Origin: Leclercia sp. 29361
GTDB lineage: Bacteria; Pseudomonadota; Gammaproteobacteria; Enterobacterales; Enterobacteriaceae
Direction of reading: 5' to 3'
DNA length: 64,000 nt
Assembly: GCF_011290365.1 (NCBI RefSeq)
Contig: NZ_CP049786.1
Coordinates: 3,844,001-3,908,000 of the forward strand
Shown piece by piece: positions 40,352 through 52,840 of the stretch. The notes under the pieces are model-generated. The model did no database searches, was not told where the DNA came from, and saw only the letters and a list, made by a program, of their open reading frames with translations. Both the position numbers and the translations under genes were made by a program. Position 1 is the stretch's first letter. Each line of letters opens with the position of its first letter.

Positions 40352-41344
40352 TTACTCGCGGAACAGCGCTTCGATATTGAGCCCTTGACCCTGCAGGATT
40401 TCACGCAGGCGACGCAGACCTTCTACCTGAATCTGACGAACACGTTCACGGGTCAGGCCGATTTCACGACCGACATCTTCCAGTGTTGCAGCTTCATACC
40501 CCAGCAGACCGAAACGACGTGCCAGCACTTCACGCTGTTTGGCGTTCAGTTCGAACAGCCATTTGACGATGCTCTGTTTCATATCATCGTCCTGCGTGGT
40601 GTCTTCCGGGCCGTTGTCTTTTTCATCGGCCAGGATGTCCAGCAGCGCTTTCTCGGAATCGCCACCCAGTGGGGTGTCGACAGAGGTAATACGCTCGTTG
40701 AGACGCAGCATACGGCTAACATCATCAACCGGTTTATCAAGCTGCTCGGCAATCTCTTCCGCGCTTGGCTCGTGGTCCAGTTTATGGGACAACTCGCGTG
40801 CGGTACGCAGATAGACGTTCAGCTCTTTCACGATGTGAATCGGCAGGCGGATCGTACGGGTTTGGTTCATGATTGCCCGTTCGATGGTCTGTCGAATCCA
40901 CCATGTCGCGTATGTTGAGAAACGGAACCCACGTTCAGGGTCAAATTTCTCTACCGCGCGGATGAGTCCCAGGTTGCCCTCTTCAATCAGATCCAGCAGA
41001 GCCAGACCACGATTGCTGTAACGACGGGCAATCTTGACCACCAGACGCAGGTTACTTTCAATCATACGACGGCGTGAGGCTACATCACCACGTAATGCCC
41101 GACGCGCAAAGTACACTTCCTCTTCTGCTGTTAACAGTGGAGAGTATCCAATCTCTCCAAGGTAAAGCTGAGTCGCGTCCAGCACACGTTGAGTGGCGCC
41201 CTGCGATAACAGCTCTTCTTCAGCTAAATCGTTATCACTGGGTTCCTCTTCTACTAAGGCTTTTTCGTCAAAAACCTCAGCTCCGTTCTCATCAAATTCC
41301 GCGTCTTCATTTAAATCATGAACTTTCAGCGTATTCTGACTCAT
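40352..41344 (-). CDS. rpoS: RNA polymerase sigma factor RpoS
   Basis: RpoS (sigma-38) directs the general stress and stationary-phase response. The 330-residue protein has a region 1.2 ([15 protein letters not shown]), region 2 with [20 protein letters not shown], region 3 and the region 4 helix-turn-helix ([20 protein letters not shown]). It is full length with no frameshift. In E. coli the main rpoS promoter lies inside nlpD, giving a long leader that is a target of DsrA, RprA and ArcZ sRNAs; the same layout is present here. Confidence 0.98.
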   Translation of the reverse strand: MSQNTLKVHDLNEDAEFDENGAEVFDEKALVEEEPSDNDLAEEELLSQGATQRVLDATQLYLGEIGYSPLLTAEEEVYFARRALRGDVASRRRMIESNLRLVVKIARRYSNRGLALLDLIEEGNLGLIRAVEKFDPERGFRFSTYATWWIRQTIERAIMNQTRTIRLPIHIVKELNVYLRTARELSHKLDHEPSAEEIAEQLDKPVDDVSRMLRLNERITSVDTPLGGDSEKALLDILADEKDNGPEDTTQDDDMKQSIVKWLFELNAKQREVLARRFGLLGYEAATLEDVGREIGLTRERVRQIQVEGLRRLREILQGQGLNIEALFRE

Positions 41345-41404
41345 AAAGGTGGCTCCTACCCGTGATCCCTGAACGAGACAACCGAAGTGGTATGTCCCGC
41401 CAAA

Positions 41405-42529
41405 TTATCGCTGCGGTAAATACTGCAGCGGGTTTACGGATTTCCCCTTGTAACGAATTTCAAAATGCAAGCGTGTAGAACTGGTTCCGGTGCTACCCAT
41501 GGTAGCTATTTTTTGCCCCGCCTTAACTTCTTGTTGTTCCCGGACCAGCATCGTATCGTTATGGGCGTAGGCACTCAGGTAATCATCGTTGTGTTTTATG
41601 ATAATAAGATTACCGTAACCGCGCAGAGCGTTACCGGCATATACAACGCGTCCATCTGCGGTCGCGATAATAGCCTGTCCCTTACTTCCTGCGATATCGA
41701 CCCCTTTATTTCCCCCCTCGGAGGAAGCGAAGTTCTCGATAACCTTGCCTTCAGTCGGCCAGCGCCACGAAGAGATCGGCGAACTGGAGGTCTGACTACT
41801 GGCAACGGGCACGGTAGAGCTAACCACAGGTGCCGTAACGGGCGCTGTGACGACAGTCGCAGACCCTCTATTATTCGGCAACATCTTGTTAGCACTCTGT
41901 TCACCTGAGTCCTCAGAATACGTAATTGTCGGTTGTGACGCAACCACTGTGCTTGATTTTTGCGCAGGCGTCACACTGTTATTTTGCGCCGTCACGTCAG
42001 CCGCTGAAACGGTATTGCCTGGCGTTAATGGTGCGCCGGTGGCGTTACCAACCTGCAGCGTCTGGCCGACATTCAGGCCATACGGGGCCGCAACGTTATT
42101 TCGCTCTGCCAAATCACGGAAATCGTTCCCGGTGATCCAGGCAATATAGAAGAGAGTGTCGCCGCGTTTTACGGTGTAAGTGCTGCCGCCGGTATAGCTT
42201 CCTTTCGGAATGTTCCCATACTTACGGTTATACACAATGCGGCCATTTTCCGTCTGAACAGGCTGATCCACTGGCTGAATCTGTGTTGGCTGCGTAACCA
42301 CGGGTTGAACAGGTTGAATCTGAGGTGTTTGTTGTGTAGTCGTGCCCATCCTGGACGGAGGGGTGATCAGCATGCCGCCGGATGAATTGCCAGCTCCGCT
42401 GCTGTTGCCGCCAACTGAACTCACCGGCGCAGGGGCGTTATTCGAGGATGTACAACCTGCCAGCCACAGTGAAACCAGTGACAGAGCCGCAACACGGCTG
42501 ATGGTGAATTTTGGGCTTCCCGCGCTCAT
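41405..42529 (-). CDS. nlpD: Murein hydrolase activator NlpD
   Basis: NlpD is an outer-membrane lipoprotein that activates the amidase AmiC at the septum. The signal peptide ends in a lipobox with Cys26 (LWLAGCTSS). A LysM domain (about 115-160, [18 protein letters not shown]) binds peptidoglycan. The C-terminal LytM domain (about 255-370) has lost the zinc ligands (NKGVDI; RLHFEI in place of HLHFEI), as expected for the non-catalytic NlpD group. A Gln/Pro-rich linker joins the domains. rpoS lies 60 bases downstream. Confidence 0.96.
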   Translation of the reverse strand: MSAGSPKFTISRVAALSLVSLWLAGCTSSNNAPAPVSSVGGNSSGAGNSSGGMLITPPSRMGTTTQQTPQIQPVQPVVTQPTQIQPVDQPVQTENGRIVYNRKYGNIPKGSYTGGSTYTVKRGDTLFYIAWITGNDFRDLAERNNVAAPYGLNVGQTLQVGNATGAPLTPGNTVSAADVTAQNNSVTPAQKSSTVVASQPTITYSEDSGEQSANKMLPNNRGSATVVTAPVTAPVVSSTVPVASSQTSSSPISSWRWPTEGKVIENFASSEGGNKGVDIAGSKGQAIIATADGRVVYAGNALRGYGNLIIIKHNDDYLSAYAHNDTMLVREQQEVKAGQKIATMGSTGTSSTRLHFEIRYKGKSVNPLQYLPQR

Positions 42530-42645
42530 TTATCCCCCAGGAATGTTTTTAGTTACCAGTGACTTAAAATTAACCGTAATGTCACGCGCTTTTGCGCCAC
42601 ACCATACGCTGAATTAGCCTGAATAACCCTGGAAAAATCCGAGTC

Positions 42646-44007
<1,362 letters not shown>

Positions 44008-44027
<20 letters not shown>

Positions 44028-45057
44028 AGTCACCCGAAGTGTTGATAAGTTCCCTGACAACACTGGTGGCAAAGCTACCTGCCGGCAGCCAGAAACGTAA
44101 CTCGACGGTCACGTCATCCCACCAGTTCCAGCTCAGCTGTTGCGGATAGAGCAGCATCGCCCGGCGTGCCGCTTCGACTTTTTCCCGCACCAGCAGAGCG
44201 CATAATTCTGTTTCACCGGCGACGGCGGCCTGCTCAGCCTGTAGCGCCTCGCCCTGCGGGCCCCATTCACCGGTACCCGGCAGGGCCGCAGTGATCAGCA
44301 GCGTTTTCGCATTGACGCGCGCCTGCACATCACCCATTTCTTCGTCAGTGGCGACGAACCAGCTGCCGCGCCCGGCTAATTGTAGCGCATCGCCAACAAC
44401 AACTTGATTCGCGTCTGTTTTTTTCAGACGTTCGCTCACGATTTGATTAAACAACGCACTGCGGGCTGCCGACAACCAAAAACTGCGTTTATTGCGATCG
44501 CGCACCGGGGCATTGCTTTGCGCCCAGCGCAGCGCGCCCTGCAAGTTACTGCCGCCAATACCAAAACGCTGGGCGCCGAAGTAGTTCGGCACGCCCTGCT
44601 CGTTGATAGCAGTAAGCCGTTTCTCGACATCCTCGCGGTGGCTCACCTCGCGCAGCACCAAGGTAAAGGCGTTACCCTTTAACGCGCCGAGGCGCAGTTT
44701 GCGCTTGTGACGGGCGTATTCCAGCACCTTGCAGCCTTCAAGCTGGAACTGGCTTAAATCAGGCATTCCGTTACCCGGCACCCGGGCACAGAGCCACTGC
44801 TCGGTCACAGCGTGTTTATCCTTCTGCCCGGCGAAGCTCACTTCACGGGCATGAATTTTCAGGAACTTAGCCAGCGCCTCGGCGACAAAACGGGTGTTGC
44901 AGCCGTTTTTCAGGATCCGCACCAGGATGTGCTCGCCCTCGCCGTCCGGCTCAAAGCCCAGATCTTCGATCACCACGAAATCTTCCGGATTGGCCTTCAG
45001 CAGGCCCGTGCCCTGCGGTTTACCGTGCAGGTACGTCAGGTTATCGAAATCCGTCAT
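44008..45057 (-). CDS. truD: tRNA pseudouridine(13) synthase TruD
   Basis: TruD makes pseudouridine 13 in tRNA-Glu. The 349-residue protein has the catalytic Asp80 in GQKDKHAVT, the motif YFGAQRFG and the inserted TRUD domain around 155-305. The N-terminus [20 protein letters not shown] fits the family. It overlaps ispF by 4 bases upstream and surE downstream. Confidence 0.97.
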
Positions 45058-45533
45058 TTGGCCGCCTTCACCAGCAGCGCTACCGCTTCACAGGCGATAC
45101 CTTCGCCACGGCCGGTAAAGCCGAGCTTTTCGGTGGTAGTGGCTTTGACGTTAACGTCATCCATATGACAGCCGAGATCTTCGGCAATGAACACCCGCAT
45201 CTGCGGGATATGCGGCAGCATTTTCGGTGCCTGGGCAATGATGGTCACATCCACGTTACCGAGGGTGTAGCCTTTGGCCTGAATACGACGCCAGGCTTCG
45301 CGCAGCAGTTCGCGGCTGTCCGCCCCTTTAAAGGCCGGATCGGTGTCCGGGAACAGCTTGCCGATATCGCCCAGCGCCGCCGCACCCAGCAGCGCGTCGG
45401 TTAACGCGTGCAGAGCAACATCGCCATCAGAATGCGCGAGCAGTCCTTTTTCATAAGGGATGCGTACGCCGCCAATGATAATTGGGCCCTCGCCGCCAAA
45501 GGCGTGTACGTCAAAACCATGTCCAATTCGCAT
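45054..45533 (-). CDS. ispF: 2-C-methyl-D-erythritol 2,4-cyclodiphosphate synthase IspF
   Basis: IspF is the fifth enzyme of the MEP isoprenoid pathway and releases CMP to form the cyclic diphosphate. The 159-residue protein has zinc ligands Asp8, His10 and His42 ([21 protein letters not shown]) and the hydrophobic-cavity and CDP-binding segments [16 protein letters not shown]. Its start shares one base with the ispD stop. Confidence 0.98.
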   Translation of the reverse strand: MRIGHGFDVHAFGGEGPIIIGGVRIPYEKGLLAHSDGDVALHALTDALLGAAALGDIGKLFPDTDPAFKGADSRELLREAWRRIQAKGYTLGNVDVTIIAQAPKMLPHIPQMRVFIAEDLGCHMDDVNVKATTTEKLGFTGRGEGIACEAVALLVKAAK

Positions 45534-46243
45534 TATGCCTTCTCCTGATGGGTCGAACGGGTAAGATAAAATTCTGCCAGCTGTAAATCTTCGGGGCGCG
45601 TCACTTTTATATTATCTGCGCGCCCTTCAATCAGTTCGGGGTGAAAACCGCAGTACTCCAGCGCCGATGCTTCGTCGGTAATGGTTGCGCCTTCGTTCAG
45701 CGCACGGGTTAAGCAGGCCTGGAGCAGCTCGCGGGGAAAAAATTGCGGCGTCAGGGCATGCCAGAGGTCAACGCGCTCCACCGTGTGGGCGATGGCCGGA
45801 AGTCCCGGCTCGCCGCGCTTCATGGTATCGCGGACCGGCGTGGCGAGAATGCCGCCGACGCGACTGGTTTCGCTGATAGTCAGCAGCCGCGCCAGGTCGT
45901 CCTGATGCAGGCACGGCCGCGCCGCGTCATGCACCAGCACCCACTGCGCGTCACCGGCGGCCTGAAGACCCGCCAGCACCGAATCGGCGCGCTCTGCGCC
46001 ACCGTCCACGACGGTGATTTGCGGATGACCGGCAAGCGGCAACGCGGCAAAGCGGGCATCGCCCGGGCTGATAGCGATAATGACCCGCGACACGCGTGGG
46101 TTCGCCAGCAGCGCCGCCACGGTGTGCTCAAGGATCGTTTTATCACCAATTGAAAGGTACTGCTTGGGACATTCTGTCTGCATGCGCCGGCCAAACCCGG
46201 CGGCTGGCACAACGGCGCATACGTTCGAAAAAGTGACTGCCAT
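45533..46243 (-). CDS. ispD: 2-C-methyl-D-erythritol 4-phosphate cytidylyltransferase IspD
   Basis: IspD is the third enzyme of the MEP pathway and couples CTP to methylerythritol phosphate. The 236-residue protein has the nucleotide-binding loop [28 protein letters not shown] and [11 protein letters not shown] motifs. It follows ftsB by 21 bases and is fused by overlap to ispF. Confidence 0.98.
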   Translation of the reverse strand: MAVTFSNVCAVVPAAGFGRRMQTECPKQYLSIGDKTILEHTVAALLANPRVSRVIIAISPGDARFAALPLAGHPQITVVDGGAERADSVLAGLQAAGDAQWVLVHDAARPCLHQDDLARLLTISETSRVGGILATPVRDTMKRGEPGLPAIAHTVERVDLWHALTPQFFPRELLQACLTRALNEGATITDEASALEYCGFHPELIEGRADNIKVTRPEDLQLAEFYLTRSTHQEKA

Positions 46244-46264
46244 GGCTAATAATCCTGGGCCTGA

Positions 46265-46576
46265 TTATCGGGTGTTTTGTACTGAGCCCTGGTTGCGTTT
46301 AGACGCATCCGGCACCAGACGATAAAAGGTTTCGCCCGGCTTAGTCATGCTGAGTTCGTTGCGTGCGCGCTCTTCAATGGCCTCTTGTCCGCCATTGAGA
46401 TCGTCAATTTCCGCAAACAGCTGATCGTTTCGCGCTTTAAGTTTGCTGTTTGTTGCCTGCTGCGCCGTCACGTCATCGCTGACGCGACTGTAATCGTGAA
46501 GGCCGTTCTTACCGAACCACAGTGAATACTGAAGCCAGACCAGCAGTGCCAGCAACAGCAGCGTAAGTTTACCCAT
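46265..46576 (-). CDS. ftsB: Cell division protein FtsB
   Basis: FtsB forms the septal FtsQLB complex. The 103-residue protein has one N-terminal membrane span (about 3-21, [19 protein letters not shown]), a periplasmic coiled coil (about 30-70) with [19 protein letters not shown], the conserved C-terminal FtsL-interacting stretch. The gene heads the ftsB-ispD-ispF-truD-surE run. The 167 bases up to ygbE hold no gene. Confidence 0.97.
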   Translation of the reverse strand: MGKLTLLLLALLVWLQYSLWFGKNGLHDYSRVSDDVTAQQATNSKLKARNDQLFAEIDDLNGGQEAIEERARNELSMTKPGETFYRLVPDASKRNQGSVQNTR

Positions 46577-46743
46577 CCTGCCCCCTGAAAAACGGCATCA
46601 TCATCCCATAACTTTGCCCCCGACTCTACATCGGGGCTACAGAGACGCCGCACCATTGCGGGCAAATGTACCACATTTTTTTTGCAGATTCGCGCAAGCC
46701 AATAACGTGACACAGTTAGTGACGGTTTGAATTATGGCTGAAC

Positions 46744-47067
46744 TTATCCCATGAGCCACAAAAATAACAGTCCGACCATCGCCACCACCGTCATCACGGT
46801 GGTGAATGAACTGTAGAGCAGCTTGCCGTTGAGCAGAGAGTGCAGCGCAATCCCTACCACTACGGCAACGGGCATCAGCGCCAGGAAGAAAGGCCAGGTA
46901 TAGAGGAAAAAGAACAGGGTGTTACTGCCGTAAAACAGGAAAGGGATGCCCAGTGCCATCAGCCATGAGGCGAAGCCGACGATCGCCCCAGGGAAAGACC
47001 AGGTCGTCTCGTCATTTGCCGATACTGTGTCCGTCCCGGTGATAATGTAGTTCTCACTGTTTCGCAT
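46744..47067 (-). CDS. ygbE: DUF3561 family inner membrane protein YgbE
   Basis: This 107-residue membrane protein starts MRNSENYIITGTDTV behind AGGATCAG; six further in-frame codons were dropped. It has about three hydrophobic spans (30-55, 56-80, 88-107). It is colinear with E. coli YgbE, strongest around SNTLFFFLYTWPFFLALMPVAVVVGIALHSL. Function is unknown; its position after cysC is conserved. Confidence 0.93.
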   Translation of the reverse strand: MRNSENYIITGTDTVSANDETTWSFPGAIVGFASWLMALGIPFLFYGSNTLFFFLYTWPFFLALMPVAVVVGIALHSLLNGKLLYSSFTTVMTVVAMVGLLFLWLMG

Positions 47068-47124
47068 AGCTGATCCTGTGACCATGACATATCGATGGGG
47101 ATAATCACCCCCATCAATACCATC

Positions 47125-47730
47125 TCAGGATCTGATAATATCGCCCTGTCTGAGCAGGTCTAATAATTGGCTTACTAAATTTGTTACCAATTGTTGACCT
47201 TCCAGATGGATTTCGGGCGCATCAGGAGTTTCATAAACTGCGTCAATACCGGTGAAATTCTTCAGTTCACCCGCGCGGGCTTTTTTATACAGCCCCTTCG
47301 GATCGCGCTGCTCGCAGATGGCCAGCGGGGTATCAACAAAGACTTCGATAAAGCGGTTCTGACCGACGCGCTCGCGCACAAACTGCCGCTCGGCACGGTG
47401 CGGCGAAATAAACGCCGTTAACACCACCAGCCCGGCATCGGCCATCAGGCTGGCCACTTCGCCCACCCGACGGATGTTCTCTTTGCGATCTGCATCGCTA
47501 AAGCCGAGATCGCTGCACAGCCCGTGACGCACGTTGTCGCCATCCAGCAGATAGGTGCTGACACCCGCTTTATGCAGCGCCTCTTCCAGCGCACCCGCGA
47601 CGGTGGATTTACCGGAGCCCGAGAGCCCGGTAAACCATAGCACAACCCCACGGTGACCGTGGAGTTGTTCGCGATCGGCCACCGTGACCGGATGAGGATG
47701 CCAGACGACGTTCTCATCATGCTGCGCCAT
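47125..47730 (-). CDS. cysC: Adenylylsulfate kinase CysC
   Basis: CysC phosphorylates adenosine 5'-phosphosulfate to PAPS. The 201-residue protein has Walker [12 protein letters not shown] near residue 33, the [15 protein letters not shown] substrate motif and [14 protein letters not shown]. The start overlaps the cysN stop by one base. It is the last gene of the cysGDNC operon. Confidence 0.98.
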   Translation of the reverse strand: MAQHDENVVWHPHPVTVADREQLHGHRGVVLWFTGLSGSGKSTVAGALEEALHKAGVSTYLLDGDNVRHGLCSDLGFSDADRKENIRRVGEVASLMADAGLVVLTAFISPHRAERQFVRERVGQNRFIEVFVDTPLAICEQRDPKGLYKKARAGELKNFTGIDAVYETPDAPEIHLEGQQLVTNLVSQLLDLLRQGDIIRS

Positions 47731-49157
47731 TACTTGCCTCCCAGCAGATCGCGTGCGCCCCAGTGTGGGAAGTGCTTACGCACCAGCGCATTCAGCTCCA
47801 GCTCAAAGGCGCTGAACTCTGACGGCACCGCGCTCGCCTGCGCTTTAGGCTCGCGGACCATCCCGGCGCCAACGGTGACGTTGGTCAGGCGATCGATAAT
47901 GATTAAGCCCCCGGTCACCGGGTTCTGCTGATATTGATCCAGCACCAGCGGTTCGTCGAAGGTGAAATCCACCAGGCCGATGCCGTTCAGCGGCAATTCC
48001 GTGACGCTGTGCTGCGCCAGATTGTTGATATCCACCTGGTACTGAACGGCGTCCACGCGGGCGCGGGTTTTCTTGCCAGCGATTTTAATGTCGTAGCTCT
48101 GGCCCGGGCTCAGCGGCTGCTCCGCCATCCACACCACATCAATAGCGGCGCTTTGCACCGCAGGCAGCGTTTCCTCTGCATCCACCAGCAGGTCGCCCCG
48201 GCTGATATCAATTTCGTCTTTCAGCACCAGGGTGACGGCTTCGCCTGCCCCGGCTTCCTGCAGATCGCCATCAAAAGTGACGATGCGGGTAATGGCAGAC
48301 TCCACGCCTGACGGCAGCACCTTCACGCGCTGGCCCACCTGCACGCTGCCGGAGGCAAGGGTGCCGGAGAAGCCGCGGAAATCGAGGTTCGGACGGTTAA
48401 CGTACTGCACCGGGAAGCGCATCGGCTGCGTCTCAACGCTGCGCTGGATCTCGACGGTCTCGAGCACTTCCAGCAGCGTCGGGCCGCTGTACCACGGCAT
48501 GCTCACACTCTGGGAGGCTACGTTGTCCCCTTCCAGCGCCGAGAGCGGCACGAAGCGGATGTCGAGGTTGCCCGGCAGCTGTTCGGCAAAGGTCAGGTAG
48601 CTCTCGCGGATCTCGTTAAACTTCTCTTCGCTGAAGTTGACCAGGTCCATCTTGTTGACCGCCACCACCAGATGCTTGATCCCCAGCAGCGTGGAGATAA
48701 AGCTGTGACGACGGGTCTGATCCAGCACCCCTTTGCGGGCGTCGATCAGCAGGATCGCCAGGTCGCAGGTTGACGCGCCGGTCGCCATGTTGCGGGTGTA
48801 CTGCTCGTGCCCCGGCGTGTCGGCGATAATAAATTTGCGCTTCTCGGTGGAGAAGTAGCGATAGGCCACGTCAATGGTGATGCCCTGCTCGCGCTCCGCC
48901 TGCAGGCCATCCACCAGCAGGGCCAGATCGAGCTTCTCGCCCTGGGTGCCGTGACGTTTGCTGTCGTTATGCAGGGAAGAGAGCTGATCTTCGTAGATCT
49001 GACGGGTATCGTGCAGCAGACGGCCAATCAGCGTACTTTTGCCGTCATCAACGCTGCCGCAGGTCAGAAAACGCAGCAGGCTTTTGTGCTGTTGTGCGTG
49101 CAGGTAGGCTTCGACGCCGCCTTCATCCGCAATCTGTTGAGCAATAGTGGTATTCAT
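47730..49157 (-). CDS. cysN: Sulfate adenylyltransferase GTPase subunit CysN
   Basis: CysN couples GTP hydrolysis to sulfate activation by CysD. The 475-residue translational GTPase shows G1 GSVDDGKST near residue 34, G3 DTPGHE, G4 NKMD and beta-barrel domains after residue 240. It lies 9 bases after cysD. Confidence 0.98.
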   Translation of the reverse strand: MNTTIAQQIADEGGVEAYLHAQQHKSLLRFLTCGSVDDGKSTLIGRLLHDTRQIYEDQLSSLHNDSKRHGTQGEKLDLALLVDGLQAEREQGITIDVAYRYFSTEKRKFIIADTPGHEQYTRNMATGASTCDLAILLIDARKGVLDQTRRHSFISTLLGIKHLVVAVNKMDLVNFSEEKFNEIRESYLTFAEQLPGNLDIRFVPLSALEGDNVASQSVSMPWYSGPTLLEVLETVEIQRSVETQPMRFPVQYVNRPNLDFRGFSGTLASGSVQVGQRVKVLPSGVESAITRIVTFDGDLQEAGAGEAVTLVLKDEIDISRGDLLVDAEETLPAVQSAAIDVVWMAEQPLSPGQSYDIKIAGKKTRARVDAVQYQVDINNLAQHSVTELPLNGIGLVDFTFDEPLVLDQYQQNPVTGGLIIIDRLTNVTVGAGMVREPKAQASAVPSEFSAFELELNALVRKHFPHWGARDLLGGK

Positions 49158-49166
49158 GGCGGCTCC

Positions 49167-50075
49167 TTAGAAATAACCCTGACGTTTCTTCAGCTCCATG
49201 GAGCCTGCCTGGTCGCGGTCAATCACGCGCCCTTGTCGCTCGCTGGTGGTCGACACCAGCATCTCTTCGATGATCTCTGGCAGCGTCTGCGCGTTAGATT
49301 CCACCGCGCCGGTCAGCGGCCAGCAGCCGAGGGTACGGAAGCGCACCATCTGCTTTTTGATCACTTCGCCGGGCTGGAGATCGATACGATCGTCATCAAT
49401 CATCATCAGCATGCCGTCGCGCTCCAGCACCGGACGTTCAGCCGCCAGGTACAGCGGCACGATTTCGATATTTTCCAGATAGATGTACTGCCAGATATCC
49501 AGCTCGGTCCAGTTGGAGAGTGGGAAGACGCGGATGCTTTCGCCTTTGTTGATCTGGCCGTTGTAGTTGTGCCACAGCTCCGGGCGCTGGTTCTTCGGAT
49601 CCCAGCGATGGAAGCGATCGCGGAAGGAGTAGATACGCTCCTTGGCGCGGGATTTCTCTTCGTCGCGACGGGCACCACCGAAGGCGGCGTCAAAGCCGTA
49701 CTTGTTCAGCGCCTGCTTCAGCCCTTCGGTCTTCATGATGTCGGTGTGTTTGCCGCTGCCGTGCACGAACGGGTTGATGCCCATCGCCACCCCTTCCGGG
49801 TTTTTATGCACCAGCAGTTCGCAGCCGTAGGCTTTGGCGGTACGGTCACGGAACTCATACATCTCGCGGAATTTCCAGCCGGTATCCACGTGCAGCAGCG
49901 GGAACGGCAGCGTGCCTGGATAAAACGCTTTACGCGCCAGGTGCAGCATCACGCTGGAGTCTTTCCCAATGGAGTACATCATTACCGGATTAGCGAACTC
50001 AGCGGCCACTTCGCGGATGATATGAATACTCTCCGCTTCGAGTTGCCGCAGGTGAGTCAGTCGTTTTTGATCCAT
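49167..50075 (-). CDS. cysD: Sulfate adenylyltransferase subunit CysD
   Basis: CysD forms adenosine 5'-phosphosulfate from ATP and sulfate together with CysN. The 302-residue protein has the PP-loop [17 protein letters not shown] near residue 35 and the conserved [20 protein letters not shown]. It is preceded by cysG by 9 bases, which indicates a cysG-D-N-C operon. Confidence 0.98.
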   Translation of the reverse strand: MDQKRLTHLRQLEAESIHIIREVAAEFANPVMMYSIGKDSSVMLHLARKAFYPGTLPFPLLHVDTGWKFREMYEFRDRTAKAYGCELLVHKNPEGVAMGINPFVHGSGKHTDIMKTEGLKQALNKYGFDAAFGGARRDEEKSRAKERIYSFRDRFHRWDPKNQRPELWHNYNGQINKGESIRVFPLSNWTELDIWQYIYLENIEIVPLYLAAERPVLERDGMLMMIDDDRIDLQPGEVIKKQMVRFRTLGCWPLTGAVESNAQTLPEIIEEMLVSTTSERQGRVIDRDQAGSMELKKRQGYF

Positions 50076-50084
50076 AACCGTTCC

Positions 50085-51443
50085 TTAAGCCAGATTTACA
50101 ACAGAAGAGCCAAACCCTTCTGTGTCGGTAGTGTGTTGAAACCAGGCGAGCGTGCTGTGCAGCTGCACCACTTCACCCACCACAATCAGGGCGGGCATCG
50201 GGGCGTCTTTCGCAAGGTGTGCAAGGTGTTGTAATGTGCCGGTCACCACGTGCTGATCGACGCGCGTGCCGCGGGATATCACCGCCACAGGCGTATCTGC
50301 ATCGCGCCCGTGTTGAATAAGTTGTTCACTGATTTCCGCCGCCTTCATGGTGCCCATGTAGATCGCCAGCGTCTGACGGCTTTGCGCCAGATGGGTCCAG
50401 TCAAACGGGGTGCTGTCGGCCTTGTAGTGGCCGGTGACAAAGGTGACGCTCTGGGCGTAGTCCCGGTGCGTCAGGGGAATACCCGCATAAGCCGTCACCG
50501 CTGAGGCCGCGGTGATCCCTGGCACCACCTGGAAGGGCACGCCCGCTTCAGCCGCTGCCTGCAGCTCTTCGCCGCCACGGCCAAAGATGAACGGGTCGCC
50601 CCCTTTGAGACGTACTACGGTTTTGCCCGCTTTCGCCGCGTCAATCAGCATCTGATTGGTTTCATGCTGCGGCACGGCGTGTCCGCCCGCGCGTTTGCCA
50701 ACGCAGATCTGCTCGGCATCACGACGGATTAATTCGCGTATGCCATCGGTCACCAGATGGTCATAGAACACCACGTCCGCATCCTGGAGTACCTGCAGGC
50801 CGCGCAGCGTCAGCAGTCCGGCATCGCCCGGCCCCGCGCCGACGAGGATAATCTCCCCGCTGGTGCTGCCCGGGTTATCCAGTTCGTCTTCGAGGATTTG
50901 TTGTGCCGCCGTCTCATTACCGGCCTGCATCAGGCTGGCAAAGCGGCCGCGGAACACCCGCTCCCAGAAGCGACGGCGTTCCGCCACGCTGGTCAGGCGG
51001 GTTTTCAGATGGTTGCGCCAGAAGCTGGCTTTCTCGGCCATTCGGCCCAGGCTGGTTGGCAGTAGCGCTTCGATTTTTTCCCGCAGAACGCGGGCCAGCA
51101 CCGGTGCGGTGCCGCCGGAAGAGATCGCTACCACCAGCGGCGAACGGTCGACAATCGACGGGAAGATAAACGAGCACAGGGGCTGATCGTCCACCACGTT
51201 CACCAGACGGTGACGGGCGTGGGCGGCATCAGAGATGCGCTGGTTGAGTGTGCGGTTTTCGGTTGCGGCAATGACCAGCACCACATTGTCGATTTGCGCT
51301 TCATCAAAGTCCGCTTCGGCAACCACCTGCACGCGCGCGCCTGCCCGGTGTAAAAAGGCAATTTTGCGCTCGGCGATTTCACCGCAGCCGATCACCAGGA
51401 CCGGACGGTCTTTTATGTCAGCAAATAAAGGAAGGTAATCCAC
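50085..51443 (-). CDS. cysG: Siroheme synthase CysG with a shortened dehydrogenase domain
   Basis: CysG makes siroheme, the cofactor of CysI: an N-terminal dehydrogenase/ferrochelatase and a C-terminal uroporphyrinogen-III methyltransferase (from about residue 205: [36 protein letters not shown]). The GTG at 51443 aligns with the family start ([13 protein letters not shown]); a TTG seven codons upstream is possible. Compared with E. coli CysG, about 19 residues are missing between the NAD-binding loop and FDEAQIDN. The loop reads GCGEIA instead of GGGDVA. The catalytic NVVD and SSGGT remain. A cysG in the cysDNC operon is typical of Klebsiella/Enterobacter relatives. Confidence 0.92.
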   Translation of the reverse strand: MDYLPLFADIKDRPVLVIGCGEIAERKIAFLHRAGARVQVVAEADFDEAQIDNVVLVIAATENRTLNQRISDAAHARHRLVNVVDDQPLCSFIFPSIVDRSPLVVAISSGGTAPVLARVLREKIEALLPTSLGRMAEKASFWRNHLKTRLTSVAERRRFWERVFRGRFASLMQAGNETAAQQILEDELDNPGSTSGEIILVGAGPGDAGLLTLRGLQVLQDADVVFYDHLVTDGIRELIRRDAEQICVGKRAGGHAVPQHETNQMLIDAAKAGKTVVRLKGGDPFIFGRGGEELQAAAEAGVPFQVVPGITAASAVTAYAGIPLTHRDYAQSVTFVTGHYKADSTPFDWTHLAQSRQTLAIYMGTMKAAEISEQLIQHGRDADTPVAVISRGTRVDQHVVTGTLQHLAHLAKDAPMPALIVVGEVVQLHSTLAWFQHTTDTEGFGSSVVNLA

Positions 51444-51682
51444 AATGCTACAACTCGCTAACAACCAGGAATAGTGGGACTATAGGGGGCTGCTCATAGC
51501 GAATGAAATTACGAATTGGAATGAGTAGTTACTCAATGGAATAACGCCCTGCAAAAGCAAATATCAAAAAGTGCTTAACACGCGTAATTACGGGCATTTA
51601 AGAGCAATTCAAATTGTGTAAGCACGGTCACAGTTTCATACTAAGCGCGTTAAAATTTTGCTCTATTTTTTAAGGACTCACT
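51444..51682. promoter_or_regulatory. Divergent control region of the cysGDNC operon and iap
   Basis: This 239-base AT-rich gap must hold the cysG operon promoter (CysB-dependent in relatives) and the iap promoter. I cannot place a CysB site with confidence. No ORF or repeat is seen. Confidence 0.4.
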
Positions 51683-52726
51683 ATGTTTTCCGCAATGCGC
51701 CACCGTATCGCTCTCCTGGCGCTCGGCGTTTGCTTAACTGGAACGGTTCAGGCTAAAACGCCCCCTCTGGGTGAGATCGCTGCGACGCAGGCGCGTCATA
51801 TCGCGACCTTTTTCCCGGGCCGCATGACCGGTACCCCCGCCGAAATGCTCTCCGCTGACTATGTGCGCCAGCAGTTCGCTGAGATGGGCTACCAGAGCGA
51901 TATCCGCACCTTCCAGAGCCGCTATATCTATACCTCACGCAATCAGAGCAAAAACTGGCACAACGTGACCGGCAGCACCGTGATTGCAGCTCATGAAGGT
52001 AAAGCCGCACAGCAAATTATTATCATGGCGCATCTGGATACCTACGCGCCGATGAGCGACAGCGATGCCGATAACAACCTCGGCGGCCTGACATTGCAGG
52101 GCATTGATGACAATGCCGCCGGTGTCGGGGTGATGCTGGAGCTGGCGGAGCAGCTGAAGAATATTCCAACCCAGTACAGCATCCGCTTTATCGCCACCAG
52201 CGGTGAAGAAGAGGGACGCCTGGGGGCTGAGAACGTGCTCAACCGTATGAGCGCGGCCGAGAAGAAAAACACCCTGCTGGTGATCAACCTCGATAACCTG
52301 ATCGTCGGGGATAAGCTCTATTTTAACAGCGGCAAAACCACCCCTCCCCCGGTGCGCAAATTAACCCGCGACCGCGCGCTGGCGATTGCCCGCGCCCAGG
52401 GTATCGTTGCTGGCACCAATCCGGGCGGCAACGCCAGTTATCCGAAAGGGACAGGATGTTGTAACGACGGTGAGAAGTTCGATAAGGCCGGGATCCCGGT
52501 GCTGTATGTCGAGGCGACCAACTGGTCTCTGGGTAAGAAAGACGGGTATCAGCAGCGGGCAAAATCAAAAGCTTTCCCGCAGGGGACGAGCTGGCATAAC
52601 GTCAGGCTGGATAATCTGCAGTACATTGACGAGGCGCTGCCAAAGCGGATCGAACATCGCAGCCGGGACGTGGTGCGGGTGATGCTGCCGCTGGTGAAAG
52701 AGCTGGCGAAAGCGGGGAAAGTGTAG
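51683..52726 (+). CDS. iap: Aminopeptidase Iap (alkaline phosphatase isozyme conversion)
   Basis: Iap trims the N-terminal Arg of alkaline phosphatase in the periplasm. The 347-residue precursor has a signal peptide (about 1-24, cleaved after TVQA) and an M28 metallopeptidase domain. Zinc ligands are in AHLDTYAPM, DDNAAGVG and TSGEEEGRLG, and later residues near EATNW. In E. coli a CRISPR-Cas locus often follows; here cysH follows directly. Confidence 0.95.
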   Translation: MFSAMRHRIALLALGVCLTGTVQAKTPPLGEIAATQARHIATFFPGRMTGTPAEMLSADYVRQQFAEMGYQSDIRTFQSRYIYTSRNQSKNWHNVTGSTVIAAHEGKAAQQIIIMAHLDTYAPMSDSDADNNLGGLTLQGIDDNAAGVGVMLELAEQLKNIPTQYSIRFIATSGEEEGRLGAENVLNRMSAAEKKNTLLVINLDNLIVGDKLYFNSGKTTPPPVRKLTRDRALAIARAQGIVAGTNPGGNASYPKGTGCCNDGEKFDKAGIPVLYVEATNWSLGKKDGYQQRAKSKAFPQGTSWHNVRLDNLQYIDEALPKRIEHRSRDVVRVMLPLVKELAKAGKV

Positions 52727-52737
52727 CGGGATTAGCT

Positions 52738-52832
52738 CCCCTCACCCCGGCCCTCTCCCCACTGGGGCGAGGGAGAAAAGACGGCTCCGTGCGATCCCCT
52801 CTCCCCTATGGGGAGAGGGTTAGGGTGAGGGG
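52738..52832. repeat. Inverted pair of CCCTCACCCC-type palindromic repeats
   Basis: Copy 1 (CCCCTCACCCCGGCCCTCTC..., 52738-52775) and copy 2 (CCCCTCTCCCCTATGGGGAG..., 52797-52832) are in opposite orientation and fill the whole iap-cysH gap. Each can fold by itself and the two can pair with each other. Confidence 0.75.
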
Positions 52833-52840
52833 CATAACAA

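Noticed and set aside
40337-40918. 193-codon ORF opposite rpoS
   Set aside because: Antisense to a conserved sigma factor gene, no family motif, and its start lies inside the terminator.
52727-52840. Possible CRISPR array between iap and cysH
   Set aside because: The repeats are two palindromes in inverted orientation, without regular spacers.
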